In this document: positions 57,368 through 64,000 of the stretch, in pieces
Position numbering within the stretch: the stretch's first letter is position 1
Layout of the letters: each line of letters opens with the position of its first letter
Position numbers and translations under genes: made by a program
Assembly: GCF_001645385.1 (NCBI RefSeq)
Contig: NZ_LVHI01000016.1
Coordinates: forward strand, 23,097 to 87,096
DNA from: Rhodococcoides kyotonense
Lineage (GTDB): Bacteria > Actinomycetota > Actinomycetes > Mycobacteriales > Mycobacteriaceae
Length of the DNA: 64,000 nt
Direction: 5' to 3'
Notes under the pieces: model-generated
Seen by the model: the letters and a program-made list of their open reading frames with translations, nothing else
Databases searched by the model: none
Told to the model about the DNA's origin: nothing

Positions 57368-58162
57368 ATGAAGTTCGCCCGCTCGAAGATCGCGGCCGTC
57401 ACCACAGCAATCGCCGCAAGTCTGACGTTCGGCGCGGGCACGGCCGTCGCACAGGATCTGCCGACGGTCGTGCTGGTGCACGGCGCCTTCGCCGACGCCT
57501 CCAGCTGGGACGGTGTCGCCGGCGACCTTCGCGCGCGCGGCTATGACGTCGTCGTCCCCGACAATCCGCTGCGCGGACCCGGCTTCGATTCCGACGCGAT
57601 CGAGAAGGTCGTGAACGGCATTACAGGGCCGGTGGTGCTCGTCGGACATTCCTACGGCGGAACCGTCATCACCAACGTGCATTCGCCGAACGTCGAATCG
57701 TTGGTCTACGTTGCCGCGTTCGTACCGGCGGCCGGCGAACCCGCTGCACTGGCGTTGGATCCGTTCCGGTTCGGACTGACCTCGCTACTACCGCCGGTGC
57801 TCGGGCTCGAGGTCGTCGAAGACTCGTCCAACATTCTCGGGAAGAACGTCGATTCCTTCATCGAGCCGACGCTGTTCAAGCAGTATTTCGCGCCCGATGT
57901 CAGCGACGAACAGGCCGCGAAGATGATTGCGACACAGAAGTCCATCGCCGCGGTGGCCCTTGTCGAACCGAGCGAGCCGCCGTCGTGGGCAGACACACCG
58001 AGCTGGGCGCTGATCCCCCAGCAGGATCAGATTATTCCACCGGCGTCGGAGAAATTCATGGCCGAGCGTGCCGGCGCGAAGATCACCGAGGCACCCGGGT
58101 CGCACGCGATTCTCGTGTCGAACCCGGGTGCCGTCGTCGATCTGGTGATTCAGGCGTCATAG
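57368..58162 (+). CDS. Secreted alpha/beta hydrolase
   Basis: A 264-aa hydrolase with Sec signal MKFARSKIAAVTTAIAASLTFGAGTAVAQ, predicted cleavage after VAQ. VVLVHGAFADASSW is the oxyanion segment; VVLVGHSYGGTVI near residue 95 has the nucleophile Ser; GSHAILVSNP near the end has the His. Resembles esterase/haloperoxidase-like hydrolases that are secreted in mycolata. ATG 57368 has GAGGAAG upstream. The substrate is unknown. Confidence 0.88.
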   Translation: MKFARSKIAAVTTAIAASLTFGAGTAVAQDLPTVVLVHGAFADASSWDGVAGDLRARGYDVVVPDNPLRGPGFDSDAIEKVVNGITGPVVLVGHSYGGTVITNVHSPNVESLVYVAAFVPAAGEPAALALDPFRFGLTSLLPPVLGLEVVEDSSNILGKNVDSFIEPTLFKQYFAPDVSDEQAAKMIATQKSIAAVALVEPSEPPSWADTPSWALIPQQDQIIPPASEKFMAERAGAKITEAPGSHAILVSNPGAVVDLVIQAS

Positions 58163-58164
58163 GC

Positions 58165-58190
58165 GCTCAGCGCACGTGCGCCGTCAGGCG
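58165..58190. repeat. Short palindrome between convergent genes
   Basis: GCGCACGTGCGC is a perfect 12-bp palindrome, flanked by GGCGCTCA and its direct repeat 22 bp later. It contains the CACGTGCG core of family A but not the AATGTATAG part. It overlaps the acyl-CoA dehydrogenase stop region. Confidence 0.35.
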
Positions 58191-59281
58191 CTCAACACAC
58201 GCAGGTGTTCGTCGCCACCGCCGAGGGTGTGCTCGATCGCCACCAGCCGCGAAACATAGTGTCCCACCGGGTATTCCGCGGTGACGCCGATTCCACCGTG
58301 CAGCTGGATCGCTTCCTGCCCCAGCTTGCGCGACGACCGTGAGATCTGCAGCTTCGCCCGCGACGCGACCGTGGGATCCACGACGCCGTCGGCCAGATTC
58401 ATCGTTGCGTAGAGCGACATGCTGCGTGCGAGTTCGAGCAGCACGTACATGTCCGCCGCACGGAACGTCAACGCCTGGAACTTCGCGAGCGGAACGCCGA
58501 ACTGCTTGCGCTGCTTCAGATAATCCGTCGTCAACCGCAATGCCTCTTCCATCGCGCCGACGGCCTCGGCGCACAGGGCAGCCTGCGCCCGCACCTCCGA
58601 CGCGACGATGGCATCGGTCGCGTCCGAGCCCTCACCCAGCGGTTCCGCTGCCACGTCCGAGAACGACAGCTGTGCCGCACGCCCACCGTCGTGCGTGCGA
58701 TACCCCTTGCGCGTCAGTCCCTGTGCGTCACCGTCGACCAGGAACAGTCCGACGCCACCGCCGGGCAACGCCGCACTGACGACCAGAAGGTCGGCACTCG
58801 CGCCGTGCGGAACCGGATTCTTGACCCCGTTCAACGCCCAGGACCCGCCATCCTCGGTCGCGGACACCGTGACGTCGATGTGCGGCCAGCGACTGCCGGT
58901 CTCGTTGTGCGCGAACGCAAGCAGCGTCGTTCCCTCGGCCACGCCCGGTAGGATTCGTCCCCGCTGATCCGTGCTCCCGACGTCGGCGATCAACCCGCCG
59001 GGGACGAGCACCGCGTCGAGAATCGGCTCGGGTGCCAGGCGTCGTCCGACCTCGGTCATGACGGCCATGATCTCGACGGGGCCCGCGTCCATGCCGCCGT
59101 CGTCCTCGGAGAAACTCAGCCCCAGCAGGCCGACCTCGGCGAGCTGCTTCCACACGTCGGTCGACCAGCCTGGGTCGTCGGCGACGATCTTGTTGCGCTT
59201 CTCCGTGTCGTACGCCCGGACGAGCACCTCACGGGTGGTGTCTCGGAGAAGTTTCTGTTCTTCGTTCAGTTCGAAATCCAT
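58184..59281 (-). CDS. Acyl-CoA dehydrogenase family protein (small subunit of a pair)
   Basis: A 365-aa FadE-type protein: FELNEEQKLLRDTTREVLVR at the N-terminus, C-terminal QLHGGIGVTAEYPVGHYVSR. The middle FAD/substrate loop (FAHNETGSRWPHIDV) lacks some usual motifs, as in non-catalytic halves of heteromeric acyl-CoA dehydrogenases. It lies 10 bases behind the second acyl-CoA dehydrogenase gene. ATG 59281 is used. Together they may oxidise a bulky or branched acyl-CoA. Confidence 0.87.
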   Translation of the reverse strand: MDFELNEEQKLLRDTTREVLVRAYDTEKRNKIVADDPGWSTDVWKQLAEVGLLGLSFSEDDGGMDAGPVEIMAVMTEVGRRLAPEPILDAVLVPGGLIADVGSTDQRGRILPGVAEGTTLLAFAHNETGSRWPHIDVTVSATEDGGSWALNGVKNPVPHGASADLLVVSAALPGGGVGLFLVDGDAQGLTRKGYRTHDGGRAAQLSFSDVAAEPLGEGSDATDAIVASEVRAQAALCAEAVGAMEEALRLTTDYLKQRKQFGVPLAKFQALTFRAADMYVLLELARSMSLYATMNLADGVVDPTVASRAKLQISRSSRKLGQEAIQLHGGIGVTAEYPVGHYVSRLVAIEHTLGGGDEHLRVLSA

Positions 59282-59291
59282 GGCTGAAACC

Positions 59292-60467
59292 TCACAATCC
59301 GAGAATCGTCGACGAGATGATCTGACGCTGCACTTCGTTGGAACCGCCGTAGATCGACACCTTGCGGTAGTTGAGGTACGTGGGCACCGATCGCTGTGCC
59401 CAGCCCTCGCTCTCGATGTCGTCTCCCGCCTCGTACGGCAGCGAATCCGGGCCGGCGATGTCCATCAGCAATTCGGTGACGGCTTGCTGCAGCTCGGATC
59501 CGCGCAGTTTGAGTATGGACGACGCCGGATTGGGCTTGCCGTCCGAACTACCCGACACCAACCGCAGCTGGGTGATGTCCAGTGCCACGATGTCGTTCTC
59601 GAGTTCCGCGATGCGCGCGGCGAACAGCGGATCGTCGAGGAGCGTGCCGGTGCCGAGTTTCGTTGCCGCAGCGTGCTTCTTGGCCTCTTCCAGAGCAACC
59701 TTGGTGTGGCCGAGCCGGGTGATGCCGGTGCGCTCGTTGCCGAGCAGGAACTTCGCGTAGCTCCAGCCCTGATTCTCTTCTCCTACAAGGTTTTCCGCCG
59801 GAACGCGGACGTTCTCGAAGAACACCTCGTTGACCTCGACGCTACCGTCGATGAGCTTGATCGGGCGGACCGTGATGCCGGGAGTCTTCAGATCGATCAA
59901 CAGGAAGGAGATGCCCGCCTGCTTCTTGGGCGCATCCGGGTTGGTGCGCACGAGAGCGAAGATCCAGTCGGCGTACTGGCCGAGCGTCGTCCACGTCTTC
60001 TGGCCGTTGACGATGTAGTCGTCGCCGTCACGGGTAGCCGTCGTGCGCAACGACGCGAGATCCGAACCCGCCTCCGGCTCGGAGAACCCTTGACACCACC
60101 AGATGTCCAGATTCGCGGTCTTCGGGAGGAACTTCTCCTTCTGTTCCTGCGAACCGAACGTCGCGATGACCGGACCGACCATCGACGCGTTGAACGTCAG
60201 CGGCTCCGGCACCGACGCCAGCTGCATCTCGTCGAGCCAGATGTGCCGTTGCGCGTCCGTCCAATCCCGTCCACCGAACTCCGTCGGCCAATGCGGAACA
60301 GCGAGTCCGTTCGCGTTCAAGATCCGCATCGTCGTCACCACGTCTTCTTTGGTGAGCTCGACCCCCACCCTGTTCTTCTCGCGGATCTCCGCGGGAATCT
60401 CGGTGGTGAAGAACGTCCGCATCTCGTCACGAAACGCAGCTTCCTCTTCTGTCAGGGCAAGATTCAT
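59292..60467 (-). CDS. Acyl-CoA dehydrogenase family protein (catalytic partner)
   Basis: A 391-aa acyl-CoA dehydrogenase: WWCQGFSEPEAGSDLASLRT near residue 125 is the FAD/substrate signature; the C-terminus IYGGSNEVQRQIIS is typical. It introduces a trans-2 double bond and passes electrons to ETF. First gene of the FadE pair, suggesting an alpha2-beta2 heterotetramer as in steroid side-chain oxidation of mycolata. The substrate is not determinable here. Confidence 0.9.
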   Translation of the reverse strand: MNLALTEEEAAFRDEMRTFFTTEIPAEIREKNRVGVELTKEDVVTTMRILNANGLAVPHWPTEFGGRDWTDAQRHIWLDEMQLASVPEPLTFNASMVGPVIATFGSQEQKEKFLPKTANLDIWWCQGFSEPEAGSDLASLRTTATRDGDDYIVNGQKTWTTLGQYADWIFALVRTNPDAPKKQAGISFLLIDLKTPGITVRPIKLIDGSVEVNEVFFENVRVPAENLVGEENQGWSYAKFLLGNERTGITRLGHTKVALEEAKKHAAATKLGTGTLLDDPLFAARIAELENDIVALDITQLRLVSGSSDGKPNPASSILKLRGSELQQAVTELLMDIAGPDSLPYEAGDDIESEGWAQRSVPTYLNYRKVSIYGGSNEVQRQIISSTILGL

Positions 60468-60544
60468 TCTGGTCCCTCCGCTTCTAGCACCACAGCTGTC
60501 ACCTCGACCGTACTCTCCGGTAACTGGTCTATTCTGCAGTAACT

Positions 60545-61111
60545 ATGACTTTTCTGGCTCTGGTGCGGCACGGCGAAACCGACTGGAATCTGCACGGACG
60601 CCTGCAGGGAAGCTCGGACATCCCGCTCAACTCGACGGGACGTGCGCAGGCACGCGAAGCCGGGTACGAACTCGACGATCGCCAGTGGGACCTGCTCGTG
60701 AGCTCGCCGCTCTCTCGGGCCGCCGAGACCGCCGACATCATCGGCACGCACCTCGGCATCGAACGCACGGCGACGTACCCCGATCTCGCCGAACGTCACT
60801 TCGGCGAGGCCGAGGGATTCACCGATTACGACGCCTACTCACGGTGGCCGCACGGCATGTATCCCGGCTTGGAACCCCGCCGGGACCTGATGGTTCGCGG
60901 TGTGCGAGCCGTCGACGAGATCGCGTCGACGCATCCGGACAAGTCGGTCATCGCCGTCGCACACGGCGGGGTCATTCGCGCGATACTCGACGCGATCCGC
61001 GGGGTCGCGTCACCACGCATTCTCAACTGTGGTGTGTCGACACTGACGCACGACGGGACCGAATGGACCGTGGAGACGATCAACGGTGTAGCCGCTCGAA
61101 GGGTCTGGTGA
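60545..61111 (+). CDS. Histidine phosphatase family protein
   Basis: A 188-aa phosphoglycerate-mutase-like phosphatase. LVRHGETDWN near residue 6 carries the phosphoaccepting His; SPLSRAAETADII, ERHFGEAEGF and VAHGGVIRAIL (second His) follow. Metabolic phosphatase, possibly of the CobC/GpmB type. ATG 60545. It is followed after one base by the RidA gene, likely one operon running to the ABC transporter. Confidence 0.9.
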   Translation: MTFLALVRHGETDWNLHGRLQGSSDIPLNSTGRAQAREAGYELDDRQWDLLVSSPLSRAAETADIIGTHLGIERTATYPDLAERHFGEAEGFTDYDAYSRWPHGMYPGLEPRRDLMVRGVRAVDEIASTHPDKSVIAVAHGGVIRAILDAIRGVASPRILNCGVSTLTHDGTEWTVETINGVAARRVW

Positions 61112-61112
61112 C

Positions 61113-61595
61113 ATGGAGATCGAACGACGAATCGACGAACTCGGGTTCGTGCTGCCCGAGCCGCCTCGGGCTCCCGAAGGATTCGAGTTCGCTTTCGAGT
61201 GGGTTCGGGTATGCGGCAGCCGTGTCTTCGTCTCCGGCCATTCCCCGCAACACGCGGACGGCACCCTCGCGGGCCCGTTCGGGGCCGTCCCGTCGGAGGT
61301 CTCGGTCGACGACGCCACCGACGCCGCCCGGGACACGGCGTTGGCCGCGTTGGCGAGCATCAAACGCGCCATCGGTGATCTCGATCGGATCAGCGCGTGG
61401 CTCACCGTCTCCGGCAGTGTCAACGCAGACCACGGATTCACGCAGACCACGACGGTGATGAACGGCTTCTCGGACCTGATCGTCCAAGTGTTCGGACCCG
61501 AGATCGGAGCACATGCGCGTTCCGCGATCGGAGTGGCTGCGCTACCGATGAACAACGCCGTGGTTGTATCGGCGGAGATCGAAATCGACGGCTAG
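61113..61595 (+). CDS. RidA-family (YjgF/UK114) protein
   Basis: A 160-aa RidA-like protein with FEFAFEWVRVCGSRVFVSGHSPQH near residue 26 and HARSAIGVAALPMNNAVVVSAEIEI at the end, with the conserved Arg that binds carboxylates. RidA deaminates reactive enamines from amino-acid metabolism. It lies directly before an amino-acid ABC transporter, which is a sensible pairing. Confidence 0.88.
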   Translation: MEIERRIDELGFVLPEPPRAPEGFEFAFEWVRVCGSRVFVSGHSPQHADGTLAGPFGAVPSEVSVDDATDAARDTALAALASIKRAIGDLDRISAWLTVSGSVNADHGFTQTTTVMNGFSDLIVQVFGPEIGAHARSAIGVAALPMNNAVVVSAEIEIDG

Positions 61596-61604
61596 AGAGG
61601 CCCA

Positions 61605-63089
61605 ATGAAGCGCGCGTTTGCATTACTGGCCGCCATCGCTGCGCTGCTGGCCGTGGCCGGGTGCGGATCGTCGTCGGGACCGTTGCTCGAACAGATCGAG
61701 GACAAGGGTGTCATCGTCGTCGGCACCGAAGGGACCTACAGTCCGTTCAGTTTCCAGGGTTCCGACGGACAGCTGACCGGCTACGACATCGACGTCGTCA
61801 ACGCGGTCGCGCAGGAATTGGGCGTGCGCGTCGAGTTCGTGCAGACACCGTTCGACTCGATCTTCGCCGGCCTGGAGTCCCAGCGCTTCGACCTGATCGC
61901 GAACCAGGTGACGATCAACCCCGAGCGACAAGGCGCCTACGACCTGTCCAAGCCGTACACCGTGTCCGAGGGCGAAATTCTCACGACGGCAGCGAATACG
62001 TCGATCACCTCCACCGCCGACCTCGCGGGAAAGACGACAGCACAATCGTCGACGAGCAATTGGGCCGGAGTCGCTTCCGACGCGGGTGCGAACGTCGAGG
62101 CCGTCGAAGGATTCGTTCAGGCCGTCACGCTCGTCAAGGACGGACGTGTCGACGCCACCGTCAACGACAGCCTCGCGATCGCCGAGTACCTGAAGACGAC
62201 GGGCGACACCGGGGTCAAGGTCGCCGCCCAGACCGGCGACACCAGCTACCAGGCGTTCGTCGCCCGCAAGGACACCGGGCTGATGGACGAGATCGATTCG
62301 GCCATCGACACGTTGCAGGCCGACGGCACTCTTGCGCAGATCTCCGAGAAGTACTTCGGCTCCGACGTCGCCGCACCCACCGCGGACACACAGGCGCCGA
62401 CGTCCGACGCGGCCGCGTCGGACGGCCGATCGAAACTCGATCTGATTCTCGACAACCTGTGGCCGATGCTGAAAGCCACTGTCACGATGACCATTCCGCT
62501 GACCGCGATCAGCTTCGTGATCGGTCTGGTGATCGCGCTCGCTGTCGCCCTGGCGCGGATCTCGTCGAACAAGGCTTTGTCTGCCGTTGCGCGGTTCTAC
62601 GTCTCGATCATCCGCGGCACTCCCCTGCTGCTGCAACTGTTCATCGTGTTCTACGCGCTGCCCGAGCTCGGGGTGGTGATCGATCCGTTCCCTGCTGCGG
62701 TCGTCGCATTCAGTCTGAACGTCGGCGGTTATGCGGCCGAGGTGATCAGAGCCGCGATACTCAGCGTGCCGAAGGGCCAGTGGGAGGCGGCCGAGACGAT
62801 CGGCATGGGCTATCGGACGTCGTTGCAGCGCATCATTCTTCCGCAGGCATTACGTACCGCCGTCCCGCCGCTGTCCAACACGTTGATCTCGTTGCTCAAG
62901 GACACCTCGCTCGCGTCGACCATTCTGGTGACCGAGTTGCTGCGCGTCGCACAGCTCGCGGCGGCACCGACGTTCGACTTCTTCGCGCTGTACAGCGTTG
63001 CGGCGATCTACTACTGGGTCATCTGCATGATCCTCTCGTTCTTCCAAGGCAAACTCGAAGTCCGACTCGACAGGTATGTGACGAAATGA
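61605..63089 (+). CDS. Fused amino-acid ABC transporter binding protein and permease
   Basis: A 494-aa fusion. Residues 1-250: lipoprotein signal LLAVAGCGSS and a class-II binding domain (GVIVVGTEGTYSPFSFQG, FDSIFAGLESQRFDLIANQVTI). Residues 265-494: HisM-type permease (MLKATVTMTIPLTAISFVIG; SIIRGTPLLLQLFIVFYALPELG; GMGYRTSLQRIILPQALR). The linker is TADTQAPTSDAAASDGRS. Usually separate genes, but such fusions exist in Gram-positives. The ATPase gene is coupled downstream. Substrate likely a polar amino acid. Confidence 0.93.
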   Translation: MKRAFALLAAIAALLAVAGCGSSSGPLLEQIEDKGVIVVGTEGTYSPFSFQGSDGQLTGYDIDVVNAVAQELGVRVEFVQTPFDSIFAGLESQRFDLIANQVTINPERQGAYDLSKPYTVSEGEILTTAANTSITSTADLAGKTTAQSSTSNWAGVASDAGANVEAVEGFVQAVTLVKDGRVDATVNDSLAIAEYLKTTGDTGVKVAAQTGDTSYQAFVARKDTGLMDEIDSAIDTLQADGTLAQISEKYFGSDVAAPTADTQAPTSDAAASDGRSKLDLILDNLWPMLKATVTMTIPLTAISFVIGLVIALAVALARISSNKALSAVARFYVSIIRGTPLLLQLFIVFYALPELGVVIDPFPAAVVAFSLNVGGYAAEVIRAAILSVPKGQWEAAETIGMGYRTSLQRIILPQALRTAVPPLSNTLISLLKDTSLASTILVTELLRVAQLAAAPTFDFFALYSVAAIYYWVICMILSFFQGKLEVRLDRYVTK

Positions 63090-63832
63090 CCGATCTGCTC
63101 GACGTACAGGGTCTGCGTAAATCGTTCGGAGACAACGAAGTCTTGAAGGACGTGTCGTTCTCGGTGCCGACAGGCACGGTGACCGTCGTCATCGGGCCGT
63201 CGGGGTCGGGTAAGACGACGGTGCTCCGGGCGTTGAACGCGTTGGATCCGGCAGACGCGGGGATGATCCGGATCGGTGACGTGACGGTCGATTTCAACTC
63301 GTCGGTCAGCTCGACATCGCTCCGCGCCTACCGTGCCCAGAGCGGCATGGTGTTCCAGCAGCACAACCTCTTCCCGCACAAGACGGTGCTGCAGAACGTG
63401 ATCGAGGGTCCCGTGATCGTGCAGAAGCGGCCGAAGGACGACGCCATCGCCGACGCACGCGAGCTGCTGAAGCAAGTCGGTCTGGCCGAGAAAGCCGACC
63501 AGTACCCGTTTCAGCTGTCGGGCGGTCAGCAACAGCGCGTCGGGATCGCACGGGCGTTGGCGTTGAAGCCGAAGCTGATGCTGTTCGACGAACCGACGTC
63601 GGCTCTGGATCCCGAACTGGTGGGCGAAGTGCTGTCCGTGATCAAAGGCCTTGCTGCGCAGGGGTGGACGATGGTCGTCGTGACACACGAGATCCGCTTC
63701 GCCGAACAGGTGGCCGACGACGTGTTGTTCATCGAGGGTGGCGTCGTCGTCGAGCGGGGTGCGCCGGCGAAGGTCCTACGGAATCCGTCGGAAGCCAGGA
63801 CCAGGAAGTTTCTGGAGCGTATCCTCATGTGA
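63086..63832 (+). CDS. Amino-acid ABC transporter ATP-binding protein (GlnQ-like)
   Basis: A 248-aa PAAT-family ATPase: GPSGSGKTTVLRALNALD (Walker A), FQQHNLFPHKTVLQNVIEGP, LSGGQQQRVGIARALALKP and LMLFDEPTSALDPELVGEVL (Walker B). ATG 63086 overlaps the permease stop (ATGA). Its stop codon lies inside a truncated family-A element just before an IS30 copy. Confidence 0.94.
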   Translation: MTDLLDVQGLRKSFGDNEVLKDVSFSVPTGTVTVVIGPSGSGKTTVLRALNALDPADAGMIRIGDVTVDFNSSVSSTSLRAYRAQSGMVFQQHNLFPHKTVLQNVIEGPVIVQKRPKDDAIADARELLKQVGLAEKADQYPFQLSGGQQQRVGIARALALKPKLMLFDEPTSALDPELVGEVLSVIKGLAAQGWTMVVVTHEIRFAEQVADDVLFIEGGVVVERGAPAKVLRNPSEARTRKFLERILM

Positions 63833-63846
63833 GTGCGAATGTAGGC
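63829..63846. repeat. Left half of a family-A element, interrupted
   Basis: GTGAGTGCGAATGTA (63829-63843) matches the left arm at 42130 (GTGAGCGCGAATGTATAG) and supplies the ATPase stop. The expected right arm is missing; IS30-type sequence begins instead. Confidence 0.55.
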
Positions 63847-63850
63847 GGTC

Positions 63851-64000
63851 TCAAGCGGTCATCGCAACGAGCGTCTTGTCGTATGCCTTCAGAGGAGTAT
63901 CCCATCCGAGGGTCCTACGGGGACGGTTGTTGAGTAGGTCCTCGACCTCGGCGAGCCGTTCTGGGGAGTGAACGGACAGATCGGTGCCTTTGGGAAAGTA
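63851..64000 (-). mobile_element. IS30-family transposase, C-terminal end (cut by window edge)
   Basis: The minus strand from 64000 reads YFPKGTDLSVHSPERLAEVE...LLNNRPRRTLGWDTPLKAYDK and stops at 63851-63853. YFPKGT-D and LN-x-RPR-x-T-LGW-x-TP are the conserved end of IS30 transposases, before the right catalytic Glu region. 49 residues are present. The rest lies beyond the window. Confidence 0.85.

Noticed and set aside
61397..63832. A single 811-aa frame joining the RidA 3' region to the ABC ATPase
   Set aside because: The first part is a shadow of the fused binding-protein/permease gene; only the ATPase portion (from 63086) is real.

Overview
The window is high-GC DNA from a mycolic-acid actinobacterium. 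Rhodococcus or a close relative in Nocardiaceae is the best guess. The reasons are gene content (split proton-translocating transhydrogenase pntAA-pntAB-pntB, tandem DUF3558-type lipoproteins, mycobacterial LigB-type ATP-dependent ligase, a giant single-chain biotin carboxylase, an IdeR-like iron box) and codon use with GTG/TTG starts. Genes are dense on both strands. I saw no rRNA, tRNA, CRISPR or prophage; the only mobile element is an IS30-type transposase cut by the right edge.

Layout: 1-3.0 kb, polyol/sugar SDR tail, FGGY kinase and BenE-like transporter. 3.1-7.3 kb, thioesterase, APH-like phosphotransferase, a small protein of unknown family, an MFS carrier and a membrane protein. 7.4-10.3 kb, transhydrogenase operon. 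10.5-14.5 kb, HIT protein, peptidase E, a paralogue of the small protein, two DUF3558 lipoproteins and a GlcD-type FAD oxidase. 14.6-17.8 kb, a pyrimidine/hydantoin operon (luciferase-like oxidoreductase, dihydropyrimidinase, beta-ureidopropionase). 18-24 kb, LigB, type-B esterase, lipoprotein, sugar MFS porter, NAD(P)-binding protein. 24.1-28.9 kb, a 1.6-kilo-residue SF1 helicase with a C-terminal Vsr/DUF559-like nuclease fold, a candidate single-gene defence system. 29.8-35.2 kb, an 1821-aa acyl-CoA carboxylase with biotin carboxylase, biotin carrier, eukaryote-like central region and carboxyltransferase in one chain. 35.3-45.2 kb, RNA-modification enzymes (RluA-like, TrhO), PhoD, FeS-type photolyase, GbsR/MarR regulator, iron-regulated siderophore-binding lipoprotein and small redox genes.

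45.3-53.4 kb is the most coherent accessory unit: an eight-gene minus-strand operon (BtpA/SgcQ-like, PfkB kinase, three sugar-ABC components, phosphotriesterase-like hydrolase, COG5426-like amidotransferase, TenA-like protein) divergent from a LacI regulator, with two near-identical LacI operators in the intergenic region. It looks like uptake and breakdown of an unidentified sugar or nucleoside-like compound. 53.4-64 kb holds an M20 peptidase, a small hydrolase with a phosphoribosyltransferase, a methyltransferase, VanZ, VapBC, a secreted hydrolase, an acyl-CoA dehydrogenase pair, a histidine phosphatase, RidA, and an amino-acid ABC system whose binding protein and permease are fused.

Beyond genes, the window carries families of short intergenic palindromes. 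Family A has the core GTGCGnG...GAATGTATAG, often preceded by a TTCG-loop hairpin; a sub-type carries a CAACTTTCC core. Family B has the core TCCGGTCACT...AGTGACCGGA. There is also a 42-bp triplicated unit inside the start of the pseudouridine synthase gene, part of which recurs 33 kb away.
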